A DNA stretch of 64,000 nucleotides from the NCBI GenBank assembly GCA_947247005.1, contig OX365947.1:7111030-7175029 (forward strand), given 5' to 3'. Origin of the DNA: Spisula solida (taxonomy: Eukaryota; Mollusca; Bivalvia; Venerida; Mactridae). Shown here piece after piece: positions 1-12,103 of the stretch; position 1 is the first letter of the stretch; each line of letters opens with the position of its first letter. The notes beneath the pieces are model-generated. The model was not told the DNA's origin, did no database searches, and saw only the letters and a program-made list of their open reading frames with translations. Position numbers and translations under genes: made by a program.

Positions 1-526
1 AAAGGTCAGGATCATGTCAAATTATCTGTGCTATATATTCAACGCAAGGACCATGTTATATATTATTCATGCATAAATATTAGGATCAGGTCAATATCTT
101 CAAATTATACAGGTACAAGTATGCTTATACACATATATTCTCAATATCGACATTATAGGATAAATCCCGTTTTTCCGGATCCAGAATTTAATGTCAGTGG
201 GTCCCGCAAATAGCGGGAGTATATACATTCTCCTTTTTTTCAACGTTTAAACATGAAAATCGTATAAAAACAATATTGTACATTATCAATAAGCATCTTT
301 CGTTTAAAGCTTTAGCAAAAAAAGAGTAATTTTAAGTGTCTTTTGAAATATGCATGGCTACTCATTGTCCAGCGTCTGCACAAAATGCCTAGACATCTTG
401 TACACCTCGGATACATGGACATCATCTGGCATCCTGGTGCTTTGTGACCAAGGTTTTAGCACAGTCGGCAGAGCGCTTCATGTAGTCCCTTTACGTGATT
501 TTACGCTGATATTTGGTAATGGTCAT
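1..526. other. no gene seen
   Basis: AT-rich sequence. No convincing splice-bounded exon, RNA gene or repeat was recognised. Short open frames here have no family resemblance. Confidence 0.5.
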
Positions 527-527
527 C

Positions 528-870
528 CTCCTCCACATGTGGAGAAGCTATCTATGTCAAACACATGTGGAGATGTTGTCTTTGCAACAGGTCCTCTACA
601 TGTGGAGAATTTGTTTCCACCCTCTACATGTGGAGATGTTGTCTCCGCCCTTCACATATGGAGAATTTGTCTCCACCATCTACATGTGGAAAATTTGTCT
701 CCGCCTTGTACATGCGAAAAAGTTGTCATTGTCCTCCACATGTGGAGAAGTTGTCTTTGTCCTCTACATGTGGAGAAGCTGTTGTTGTCCTCTACATGTG
801 GAGAAGTTGTCATTGTCATCCACATCTGGAGAAGCTGTTGTTGTCCTCTACATGTGGAGAAGTTTTCAGT
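528..870. repeat. 28-bp minisatellite with palindromic core
   Basis: About 12 tandem units of 28 bp. The core is CCTCTACATGTGGAGAAG followed by a TTGT-rich segment. Several units (near 530 and 734) carry CTCCACATGTGGAG, a perfect 14-bp palindrome. Other units break the symmetry by one base. Three forward frames stay open through the array, but substitutions fall at every codon position and there are no splice or start cues, so coding is unlikely. Confidence 0.9.
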
Positions 871-1450
871 TGCCTTTGGAAGAGCAGTGTTAAGCAGTAA
901 GATCAGTATTAAACTATTAACCTAGGAAAACGGTTTTGGTCAACTGGAGTGGTAAATTGTGAAAAACCAACTAACTATAGACACAGATACATTAAAAAAG
1001 GCTGCTTAAAATACATAAAAAACTCCTAATTTCCTTCTTCATTCCGACTCATCATGAACATTAGTCTATACTTGATAGCTTGCCATTTATATGGTTTTTC
1101 ACAAATTACACATCCAACTTTTAAGCAAAACTTCTCATTTTGCACAAATTTCCAAAGAATTGTATCACATAATATAAAATCTCCTAGCATCACATAATTA
1201 TTACTGTTCTATCGTCACCAAGGTGATGTATTACCATCACTGATATCAGAATGAATCAACCGAGAAAAGTGTCAGTTAATATACAATGTAATACAATATA
1301 TCTATTTCCCCACATATTATACGTATCACTTATATGAGAAAAAGTAAAAAAAGTCAAAAAAGCTGTATATTAAAACTTTATCCCATTTTATGAGAAAAGC
1401 CAATACGAAAAAAATGTATACACATTAAAATGATTATTTATTCCAATAAA

Positions 1451-1980
1451 TAACTTACAACTTGCATGGCCAGCATGTATAACTTACAACTTGCATTGCC
1501 AGCATGTATAACTTACAACTTGCATTGCCAGCATGTAAAACTTACAATTTGCAGCATGATAAACTAACAAATTGCACGGTAGCATGATAATCTTACAACT
1601 TGCACGCTACCATGATAATCTTACAACCTGTAGCGTACCATGATAATCTTACAACTTGCGCTATACCATGAAAATCTTACAACTTGCACTATACCATGAA
1701 AATCTTACAACTTGCACTATACCATGAAAATCTTACAAGCTGCACTATACCATGAAAATCTTACAACCTGCACCGTACCATGAAAATCTTACAACTTGTA
1801 CTATACCATGAAAATCTTACAACTTGTACTATACCATGAAAATCTTACAACCTGCACCGTACCATGAAAATCTTACAACTTGTACTATACCATGAAAATC
1901 TTACAACTTGCACCGTTCCATGATAATCTTACAACCTGCACGGTACCGTGATAATAATCTTACAACTTGCACCGTACCAC
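1451..1980. repeat. 28-bp minisatellite, about 19 copies
   Basis: The repeating unit contains AATCTTACAACTTGCAC followed by TATACCATGA, period 28 bp. Units grade from a left-hand variant (TTGCATTGCCAGCATG) to a right-hand variant (TTGCACCGTACCATGA). This gradient suggests growth by successive local duplication. It shares the 28-bp period of the array at 528-870 but not its sequence. Confidence 0.9.
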
Positions 1981-1989
1981 CGTTCGTAT

Positions 1990-2905
1990 ATCAAATAAAC
2001 AACCACACTGACATCAAAAATAACTTGAGAAACTTCGGCATTTTGTAGTTATCTAGTATTTTGACATCAAAATTCTATAGGGTATTAATACCATATGGAA
2101 TTAACACTACTATTACTTAAATTGCCTGGAATTTATTCGCATTTGATGAAAACGAATAAAAAACGAACCAAATACCTCACTGATGTTTACGCTGTAGTTT
2201 GTCGATGTTAGAGTTCGATCACGATTGAATTACATAATTCACAAAGCATATTGGAAGGAAACTTAGCGCTTTTTTCAAGAAAAAACCAAATCTTTCATAA
2301 AGCAACCACCAGTGGCTTTCTATTACATCAATAATTTATGATTATAACTTTGAATATCAGTTGTTATAGCAATTGTTGGAAAAATAATTAACATTTCGAG
2401 AACAAGCCTCTTTTTCTCGTTTTTTCACATTTCCCCTATTTTAAGACCCGTTGCTATGGAGAAGGAAAGGACTTTCAGGAAACGAAAAAAGGAAAATAAA
2501 ATATGGGGTCGATCTACAAAACCAACACATTTTTATCAAAATCTGAGAGATTGCGTGGCCAAAAACAATTGGGTGTTCTCAGAGAATTGCTCTTAAGCAT
2601 TAAGGCGTTAAATCCTAGATAGCTGACATCAATGTTGTTTAACCAGGCCCTAAAATCTTACGAATCGGACTCAAAATCGCTGCCACAAAATATAAACAAT
2701 AAAAGGAGTTTTATTACAACAATGTGTGATTTGTTCAAATTCTAGATGTTCCTCCACCTCCGACTCTGATGTGAGCGAAATCTCATTTCATTAACTCGCA
2801 GTTTTATAGGTAAAAGGCAACTTGGGATCACCTTATAATGGTCATATGTTGTTTGAAGAATGTTGTTTTATTGCAGGTTTATATGTGATAGGTAGCAAAG
2901 TTCTA
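1990..2905. other. no gene seen
   Basis: AT-rich sequence with no recognisable exon, RNA or repeat. Confidence 0.4.
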
Positions 2906-2911
2906 GCCAAT

Positions 2912-3044
2912 CATCAGAAATTGAATGTCGTCCAGCTCGACATACGACATTGGACGACATTCAAAAGATTGTCAGAAATCGAATGTCGTCCAGCTCGACA
3001 TACGACATTGGACGACATACAAAAAAATGTCAGAAATTGAATGT
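2912..3044. repeat. two-copy hairpin tandem repeat
   Basis: A unit of about 58 bp is present twice, with a partial third copy. In copy 1 the arms GAATGTCGTCCA (2923-2934) and TGGACGACATTC (2951-2962) are perfect reverse complements around a 16-base loop, so each unit can form a stem-loop. Copy 2 (2981-3020) has one mismatch at its outer end. Confidence 0.8.
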
Positions 3045-3191
3045 CGTATACTATGGACTACAGATCAAATAATGGAGATATACAAGTACCATTTTAAACT
3101 TGCCTGGGATCGAAACCCTCTCGTCCAAGAAGCAAAGGATCCAACAATAGGTTATCGAGGCTGATGGCATCCACTACAGTAATTACGTATG

Positions 3192-3440
3192 ACTCCGCCT
3201 CCTCGATAGCCTAGTGGTAGAGTGTCCGCTTCGAGGTCCCGGTGCAATTCCAGGCCGCGTCATACCAAAGCCGAAATAAAAATTGTACCATAAATTCCCT
3301 TCATTGACGGTCAGCGTAAAAGGGAAAATGGCTTCTCTTCTCTCAAGCCCACATGGCGATGGATAGCATCAGGAATGAGGTGTCGAGAAGTGGTTAATAT
3401 AAGTTGGAAAAACTTGTTTCACAATCGACCTTAAATAAAC
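3192..3440 (+). mobile_element. tRNA-derived SINE, full-length copy
   Basis: The head looks like a tRNA gene: an A-box-like TAGCCTAGTGG near 3208 and a B-box-like GGTGCAATTCC near 3241. The body ends AATCGACCTTAAATAAAC. A second nearly complete copy lies on the minus strand at 23066-23310, and 3'-part fragments lie at 38560-38668 and 45135-45225. Two matching copies plus fragments make a SINE family firm. The Pol III promoter role is inferred from the boxes. I do not recognise the named family. Confidence 0.85.
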
Positions 3441-3987
3441 TAGTATAAACTAACTACGTTTACATATAGAGTTCTGTCACATGCTTTCAACAATTCACTA
3501 TTTATTCAATATTTTGTTTGTTTTAATGAAGAAGTTTACACAACTTATTGAATGCTAATTTGTATATTTTATAAATAAATCCTATTTGCGGTAGTAATAA
3601 ACGTTTAACCTGACAAGTGTCATATTCACACACATGTATGTCAGTGTCTATTTGATTGATCCTTGATTTTTGGAAATAATAATGCAAGTAAAACATGCAT
3701 TGACAAAATTGTTGTACATTAAAACACCTCAGACCACACATCAAAATTTATAACACATTTTCACAAAAGTCATGGTGGTAAATACATAAATTATGTCTGT
3801 CTTTTTGATCGATCAGTGGTTTTTAGCAAATGCACATCCAAACTATACATCAAAATTCAGAATGAATTTTCTGAGTCGGCCATATTTGCTTGTTTACTCA
3901 TTATTCAACCTTAATTTTCAAAACTAACTCAATGCTGCATATACTGATCTATGGTGTGGACCTGCCGTGTGATTGTGTAGGGTTTGA

Positions 3988-4338
<351 letters not shown>

Positions 4339-4430
4339 TAGATAGCCTCTTGAAATTGTTGGTATTGTCTACATTGTTTCCCCATTTTATCTGCCCATTT
4401 TTAGCGTTAATAATATTTCTCTTTTTATAA

Positions 4431-4470
4431 GTTTCCTCGTAAAATAAAGTCATCATTATTATTATATTTT
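4431..4470 (+). mobile_element. LINE-like 3' end remnant
   Basis: The string GTTTCCTCGTAAAATAAAGTC followed by an ATT-rich tail matches the 3' terminus of the LINE fragment at 12106 (minus) and the copy at 32945. This is therefore probably the extreme 3' end of a 5'-truncated copy. Sequence upstream does not obviously match. Confidence 0.5.
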
Positions 4471-4889
4471 GAAAATGTGTGTGTATATCAAAACTGTATG
4501 CTCGAGAAGGTCCGGTATTGGAAATAAATGATTATTCTGTTCTAAATCCGCTGATAAGTCGACCAGGCCCCCGTTATTATAAAGCTATTTTTATGCTCAA
4601 CTCAACTTAAGTATGAAACTTGGCTAGCTCCCAGAAAGTGCAACAATTAAACACTCTCTACTATACTAGAGTATACATGTATATACTCAGCGTTCTTTAA
4701 GGCAATAAAAGTGATTTAAAACTTTTAGTAACTAATTTATTATGAGACGTTTTACTGTTTGGAACATTTAAAGTTTGATGACGAAATTGAGTTGAACATG
4801 AAAAAGGCTTTAAAATCATAGGACCTTAAATCCTGGCTTATAGACGAGTACACTCGAGATCAACTAACTAGCGGATATGTGCGGTTATA

Positions 4890-5250
4890 TCACAGCGGCT
4901 TCGGTGGCCGAATGGTTAGCACTCTCGACACCAATATGGGGGTCCCTAGTGCGAATCGCAGCCGGTGCACTGGGAGTTTCAACAAACGCTTTTAAGTGTT
5001 TCCCGTTCAACTAGAGATGATGGATAATAGAGGTAGTATCTTGTGTATCGGTGTTGTATACCGAGAACGTTAAAGAACCAATGAGTCTATTCGGAAAGAG
5101 CTAGGGAAGCGCTGCCAGACTCCTTGTATCACACAAACTTTCTGTCTCTTCCCTCGAAGCCGTAGGTCATTGACCATTAAGGCAGGGATAAAACCGAATG
5201 GAGAGGCACTGTCTCAGTCGAACGCAAAAATGGTGATTCTATTTAGTACA
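4890..5250 (+). mobile_element. second tRNA-derived SINE family
   Basis: The head GGTGGCCGAATGGTTAGC near 4905 is a good tRNA A-box region, like the start of serine/leucine-type tRNAs. GTGCGAATCGCAGCC near 4950 stands for the B box. The body continues about 270 bp with no open frame. It is not the same family as the SINE at 3192. It abuts the TIR element at 5263. The call rests on promoter-like boxes and length; no second copy was found in the window. Confidence 0.6.
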
Positions 5251-5262
5251 AATATATATATA

Positions 5263-5890
5263 CAGGGTGATCATTAATATATGGTAACATAAATAACTTT
5301 AATAACTTTGTCAGATTTTATGATAGCGACGTGGTTTGACCCTTGTTATAAAGCTAATGAGTCCAAGTTTTTTTGGATATGACTAATAAATGCATATGAT
5401 ATAAAGGTGACGTCTATACCGTTCTTGATGCTGCCATACATTTTCATTGATTTCAAGAAATTTGGTCACTGTATCATTTCGCCGAAGACCATACATTTAC
5501 TTGGCCTCTACACTCACAAGACTTAAACCCTTTGGGTTTCTTTTAATGCGGATGCATAGAGGGAGGAATGTATACTCCAAAACCAGAAACAATATTTGTT
5601 TGAAAACCTCAATACAGTGTGAAATTCGTAGCATCGGTGGTGTAACATGCAAGGTTTCAATTGGTTATTTTTAACTTATTTTGGGGCTGGTTTTGCAGTT
5701 TTGCAGAATAAAGGGGAACGTTTCGAACTAATGCTGTGAAAAAAGTATGTGACATTTAGAATAATGATTTATGTGTAGAATAAAACTTACATGTGTATGT
5801 TAATCAAAGGTATATAACAATATGTATTATCTTAACAACTGACAAAGTTATTAAAGTCATTTATGTTACAATATATAAATGATCACCCTG
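5263..5890. mobile_element. degenerate Tc1/mariner-superfamily transposon
   Basis: The termini are inverted repeats: left CAGGGTGATCATTAATATAT; the right end (reverse complement) reads CAGGGTGATCATTTATATAT. Similarity continues for about 50 bp. TA dinucleotides flank both ends (5261-5262, 5891-5892), the expected target duplication. Inside, near 5500-5560 (+), a frame reads WPLHSQDLNPLGFF then stop, close to the WPxxSPDLxPxDFF block of IS630/Tc1/mariner transposases. At 628 bp with stops and most of the catalytic domain missing, it is a dead, internally deleted copy. Confidence 0.8.
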
Positions 5891-6450
5891 TATACTGCTT
5901 TACGCAGGCAAAACAGAGAATTTAACCTTGTCAAGACTCTCAATTAGTAAAAAGGTGCTCATTTTCTATCTGAAACTTGCCGACAATGCATGTTTATTGG
6001 ATTTTATTTCTCAATCAATATTGTACATTGTCCTTTACCGTATCACAGACAGACGTATTTTGTGACAGTTTGACGCTTTCATAAGAATATAAACTAGTAA
6101 TAATTACTACACTGTTAAATCGCCATTTTAAGTCAAGCCCATGAAAAGATGCCGACACTTTCCCTTTGATGCTATATTAACTGTTGACGGAAATACATGG
6201 GTGTAAAATACAATGTATCGAATGCGATAAACAGATTTTCAATATGCATGCATGTATAATTATAGAGGCTTTTTTTATCACACTGGCCTTTTTAGTGAAT
6301 TTCGTGATTTACGATCGCTTTCGTAACGTTTAAATGTAGCAAATTCGGATGAGACATATTCGGATACTTCCTTCCTATTGAAACCCTCGCACAAACAGGA
6401 GATACGTATGTATGCATATCACACATGTGAGCTTATAGTACGACCATACA

Positions 6451-6558
6451 AAACTTAATAGTGTATATAAACTATACTACTCACATTTTGATAAGGGTCA
6501 AGAAAATTTAATTTTTCAAAATGTGGGTTGTATAGTTTATATACATAATCAAGTTTTG
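6451..6558. mobile_element. short foldback / MITE-like inverted repeat
   Basis: The left arm runs about 6451-6491 (core GTGTATATAAACTATACTAC) and is mirrored by the right arm about 6513-6558 (core GTATAGTTTATATACAT). The arms are about 40 bp with few mismatches around a loop of about 22 bp. It is too short to code for anything. Confidence 0.75.
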
Positions 6559-6559
6559 A

Positions 6560-9500
6560 TTAATCAATATGCAAGTTCGCCTTACGTTAACTGAACAAAA
6601 CCGATTAAGAAAATGTTGTACAGATATAAAAATGTCATCTAATCTGCTGCTAAATTTCGAAAAGATCACGTGATGCATGTGATCTGCATTTTCAAATGAC
6701 GTTGTTTTCCAGGTTACTGATAAGCCCTGTTAACAGGGACCAAAGTAACAAAATAACATGGGGATTTTTGTCCCTTTGCTATTCTCATATTGTGTTAGAC
6801 CAAAAACGACAAAAACGGACCGCATTCTCTTATTATAGAGGCTTAAATGCAGCACAAACATATTCGTAAGGTTGGGCTTATCAGCACAAAGACATCAAAT
6901 TTTGAAGCAGTCTTTATCCGTTTACAATATTGCAAATGCAACATTATGTTTCTGAAAATTCCTTCAGTCCTTCTTATTCAAATAGCAAAATCTGCACAAG
7001 GGAAATGTGTTTAACCTTATCAAATTTTGAGTAGTGTATAGTACATGTACATGTCCGGTAGTCATACCTGTACGCTACTAGTGAACATAAATTTTGTTAT
7101 GTATTGATTTCCCCCGGTAGACCAATCGATTACTGAAGTGATTACATATGTCAATACGTTGAGACATCGATCATTCGGCTTGTTCAATTAGTGCGAAGTT
7201 ATGATAAACTTTGTAACTGGACCTCGTGTATGACATTTCTATATATCGTTATATTGTGCAGCCTTTTTTGACTGTATCTCGCATTCAAATGGACACTTAA
7301 ACAATCGTATTGTCAACATTGGTGAATATTTGGACACCATATTTGATCAAAGTGCTAGAGGGATACTGTGCTCCTAATTGGGACTGTCGGATATTTCACT
7401 GCAGGTAAAGTGTAATAATATTGTTATTTTGTATTTTTCTAGTACGGTTTATTAAGTGTTAAATTTTAATTCCCATAAACCCGAAATACACAAATATTGA
7501 TATACATGTACAAATATTGAAATTTGATCTAAAGTCGTAGTAAAAATAAGCATGTAATTTTGCACGTAGTGTGTTTATCCACTTCATTTCATAGAAATCA
7601 CTGGCTATAAACACCACAGTCTATAAACCTTATCACTGTATGGCTTATTGGGGGACTATACAATTCAAAGTGTATGACTTATTGCAATAACCGGAAGTGT
7701 GTTTATACAAACCACTATAATCGCACTTACAACCCAGACTCTGTGATGAAATATGAAGCATTTGCTCTCTTGAGCAACCCATGTTTTGATCCAGAAATTA
7801 CCATTTACTATAAATGGCACCTCTCAAGGACAACGGCCTCTGTACAACAACACAACCTTGTGTATTCCAAAGGGTGTTCCCTTAGAGAGGTTGGACAGTA
7901 TGCATGTTTACAAACACCAACTCAATTATGAGCCTTATTTTCTGAGAGTTCCAATGAAAGGTCTTATTATTGATGTTTTACTAATTTATACTGAAATCAT
8001 GCTCTACAATTTGTATCATAAAATACATGTAGTTCGTCTTTCCCAAAAGGTGTGCTTTGGCGCATTTAATTTTGTTTTCTCACCTTAGCAAATGTTGTAC
8101 TCGTCAGCAAATTTAGAATTGCATGTACATTTATTTATTTTCACGACAAGCCGTTGACATATACACACCAGAGGTATACCACATAAATAACATGTACATA
8201 ATATTCATCAGTCAACATAAATCAAAATATTTGTCTTCTGGAGAGTGCAGTGTACAGTAACCACCACTTAAACCCCACCTATAAAACCACCCGCGAAAAT
8301 GAATGGTTTTACATTTCATTAGAACTAACTCAATACTTTCATGGTACCAATGTTAGACATAGCATTGAAGGTGCACCATTTTCCCGTTTATTTCAACATC
8401 ATAGCCACTTAGCTATTCATGGGCGATCCCATGTAATAAAATTTATCAAATACCCACTTAGATTGAGCTGGACATGAATTACCAAACGTCATGTGCTGTC
8501 AGATAAAAACAAGAGTATCGTTACACTAGTTGAAGCTGTAAGCAACATAAGAGTGTCCACTAATAGATCACTACAAGACTTCACAGACCTTTTGCATCAT
8601 TTTGTGTAAAAACTACATTTTGTAATACAAATGTATTATAATTATACATGTATGTTTAACTCTTCATTTATAAGAGGAAAATAAAAACTCGTATTATAGA
8701 TCTGTTATTGGAAGACTATTTAAAAGCTTGGGATGATTCAAACTGTTTGGCAACCACCATCATATATTGCTCATTACGATTACAATTAGTATAAAACATT
8801 TTGAGAAGTGTATTGGGCGTTAATATTCGATCGTTGAGGTTATTGATTGTGACGTCACTGACGTTAATATCGTTAACCCAGGTCCATGGTGGTGACCGTT
8901 TTTGAGGAGCTTTACTTTATAACAGGCTTATTACAGATATACCTAATTTAATGTACTGGTCGCACTCATAGCAGAAATATTCTGAAGTATAATGGTGTAT
9001 TTATTATTTTCGTACCATAACAAATGCGAACTCCAGAGCAAAAATCTACGTTATTTTTGAGCATCCATCGTAGCATTGAACTCCATAGTAATGACGTAAC
9101 GTCAACATTTGAGGGTCAGTAGAAATTAGCCAACAGATCAACTTTGTTTGCATATATAATTGCATATTTCCAGCAGTATGAATTTAAACTAAATGATTTT
9201 GGTACACTAAGGCAAAATTTGATACGAGGTCAAATATTTTAATGAGGTAGCTCGAAAGTATCTACGTTTTGAATACGGCAATAGTGTATAGCTAGTGCTC
9301 TCTATTTTTTGCAGACATGTTTTAGTAATATACGGATGTATGATTTGAATGTGACGTCAATGTCGCATATTTAGCCGACATATTTCTGTTGATCAATACT
9401 TATTAATACATTCATGTCTTTATGGCATGTTTTGTCAGGCAATGTTCAGAAATAGATCGCTGTTTAGTTCCGTGTTCAAAATAACAAGTTCGTCTACGTG

Positions 9501-9790
9501 TAATAACTAATAAGTCCGTGTGATAGCTATATTGATCCGAGATGTACCGGAGTTCAAGGTTTGACACTCATGTCTCTAAAAACATTCGCGATACTGTGAC
9601 TTTTCTAGGCAATAAATGTCTAATTCTTATTGCCTTCGATGTGTTTATAGTCGTTGACACAAAACAGTAATTTCTGTATGATCGAACGGTTATTGAGAAC
9701 ATAAACAGAACATCAACACACAATGAACGACCTTGGTCAAACACACAAATACGTACAGCTGACCGAGAAACAAAGCTAAACATACACCAG
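6560..9790. other. long stretch with no supported gene
   Basis: About 3.2 kb of AT-rich DNA. Open frames at 7674-8088 and 8250-8477 are short, overlap in different frames, match no family I recognise and lack matching splice sites. A cryptic donor-like CTGCAG/GTAAAG occurs near 7404 but leads from no identifiable exon. Confidence 0.4.
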
Positions 9791-9804
9791 ACTTATGACC
9801 GGGC

Positions 9805-10281
9805 CGTTTGGTCTCGGCAGCCGAGCAGGGAAGTCGTTTAGTCTCCTCAACCGAGCAAAGAAGTCGTTTGGTCTCGGCAACCGAGCAGAGAAGTCATTTG
9901 GTCTCAGCAACCGAGCAGAGAAGTCGTTTGGTCTAGGCAACCGAGCAGAGAAGACGTTTGGTCTTGGCAGCCGAGCAGAGAAGTCGTTTGGTCTCGGCAA
10001 ACGAGCAGAGAAGTCGTTTGGTCTCGGCAAACGAGCAGAGAAGTCGTTTGGTCTCGGCAAACGAGCAGAGAAGTCGTTTGGTCTCGGCAGCCGAGCAGAG
10101 AAGTCGTTTGGTCTCGGCAAACGAGCAGAGAAGTCGTTTGGTCTCGGCAGCCGAGCAGAGAAGTCGTTTGGTCTCGGCAGCCGAGCAGAGAAGTCGTTTG
10201 GTCTCGGCAGCCGAGCAGAGAAGTCGTTTGGTCTCGGCAGCCGAGCAGAGAAGTCGTTTGGTCTCGGCAGCCGAGCAGAGA
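9805..10281. repeat. 30-bp palindromic minisatellite, about 16 copies
   Basis: The unit includes GTTTGGTCTCGGCAGCCGAG followed by CAGAGAAGTC. Its core CTCGGCAGCCGAG is a perfect inverted repeat with a one-base centre. Some units have CTCGGCAAACGAG, which breaks the stem. A period divisible by three and lack of stops keep at least five frames open on both strands. Unit differences (AGC/AAC/AAA) change amino acids, with no synonymous bias. I therefore treat it as noncoding, although a frame starting ATG at 9795 (+) would encode repeats of KSFGLGSRAE. Confidence 0.93.
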
Positions 10282-10289
10282 AAAGTGTT

Positions 10290-11550
10290 TTTCTGAAGTG
10301 CACGGAAGAGATCGACACTCCAACTCACCATGCATGTCTTCTCAGAATAGTCATGTAGCCATTTCGTTTTTTCAATGTCTGCTTTGCACGTCCGACCTCT
10401 TGCAAATATCGAGCAGATCTTCTAAAAACAGAAGAGGTCATATCGCGCACCAGAAAGAATATCTCTTCTGATTATGGTAATGGAGGCTTTTCTGTTTACA
10501 CAAACGAACCGGCGGTTTTGTCTAGATATATATGTATGTGTTAATGTTTGACACAAACTAGACTGGTTCAAAATAGAAAATTAAGCTACCTCTGCAAATA
10601 TCAACCTCGTGAGCCATCAAATGTCTCTCATTGTATCGACTTTTATTTGTTATCTAAATATTTTGTTTTAACTTGGAAATAACTATTTAAAATTCTGTTT
10701 TCTAACTTACAAAAACTACAATAAACATAATGCAGAGTCTTATCTTGAAGGACTTCGTTTATGGTTGCAGTGGTTTTTTCTACTAGCAAAGGGAAGTAAC
10801 TGTTAGCGCGTGACGTTTTCCTACAGTAATTTTTAGACCCACAGAATATCAGACACATCTTCAATTGTTCGTTGAAGTTTGACACATTTTGTGAGTGTTA
10901 GTTCTGACAGTTGAAATTGAAATGAAAGTTACAATTTAATGCAGCTCTGTGTTAAAGTATCGTCTGTATTAGACACACTTGCTGTCCCGTAGTAACTAGC
11001 TGTCGAGAAGTGGCTTGCTGTCCCGTAGTAACTTGCTGTCCCATACTGCGCCGCCACCAATAAAGTTTTACTGTGACCGACTGATCGGTTCGAATACGTT
11101 TAGTTGGTATTAAAACATTCTTTCAGAAATAAGACAAAATGTTTAATTGCTGAAATGATAGCATGGTGATGTGGTTCATATTAACGACACGCTTCGGTAT
11201 GTTGCTCCGCATTGGTAAAAACACAGCCAATGTCTGGACAAGTCGTCTGTTTAAAAAGAGAATTATATAACAAGCATCACATTACATAAACTGTCAAAAC
11301 TTTACTAAATTTTGACATCAATTAAATGTTCAATGTGTATTCCTTATGTACGTAAACACAAGATCGGTCAGCCGGAGGGTGTTCAACGTATATCGTGTAT
11401 TCAATTTGGTGTTAAGTGAATAGAGTGTTTAATATTAATTGCTATTTAACTACACACGTGCCAAGGCGGAAACTCTACAATTAAACTTTTTTTTTATGTA
11501 TGTTTGTCCACTTTATAGTTCAAACATACAAATACATATTTTTTGTCTCG
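10290..11550. other. no gene; small local duplications
   Basis: No exon was recognised. Near 10980-11045 the string CTTGCTGTCCCGTAGTAAC recurs, with a degenerate third copy. The rest is unremarkable. Confidence 0.4.
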
Positions 11551-11556
11551 ATCACT

Positions 11557-11678
11557 TTCTTTTAAGGAATATCTAAGTCTTTTCTTTTGAGGATTCGCGA
11601 TGTCTTTTCTTTTGAGGATACTCTATGTCTTTTTTTGAGGATACTCTATGTCTTTTTTGAGGACACTCTATGTATGTT
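11557..11678. repeat. pyrimidine-rich minisatellite, about 5 copies
   Basis: Units of roughly 24-31 bp contain TCTTTTCTTTTGAGGAT and CTCTATG. The length varies because the T tract shortens rightwards. Strand asymmetry (T/C-rich top strand) is marked. Confidence 0.75.
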
Positions 11679-12103
11679 CCTGTTTAACTGATACACTTAA
11701 GGAAATTTTAAGATTTTAAGAACATTCTAAGTTTTCCCTCAATATGCTTTGTGAATACCAGCACAGGCATATATATTGTACAACCGACTGATAGTGATTT
11801 AATATGATTGACTGATTAAAACAGGTGGTTGCTTAATTCAGGTGATGACGAACCTGAGGTTCGACTTTACATATATCGTAATATACATAAAACCTCTGTT
11901 ATAGACCACTTAACTTCAGAACAACGACGACTACTATTATATCAAAATATGTCAGTAAAAACCACGCAGTCAACCCATTTTCATTAATATTTTTCCTCTT
12001 AACGAAAACCAATTGTCGACAGAGACAATTCTGGCTTTTCCAATTGGTGGTCCGTTCACATACTGTTATACAGTTATGTACATACACATCACCTATAATA
12101 ATA

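Noticed and set aside
528..1980. CRISPR-like array (28-bp regular repeats)
   Set aside because: The units are contiguous, with no unique spacers, in a eukaryotic context. These are minisatellites.
9776..10358. A repeat protein of about 180 residues on either strand
   Set aside because: Five frames are open at once, unit differences are not biased to silent positions, and no splice or family evidence exists.
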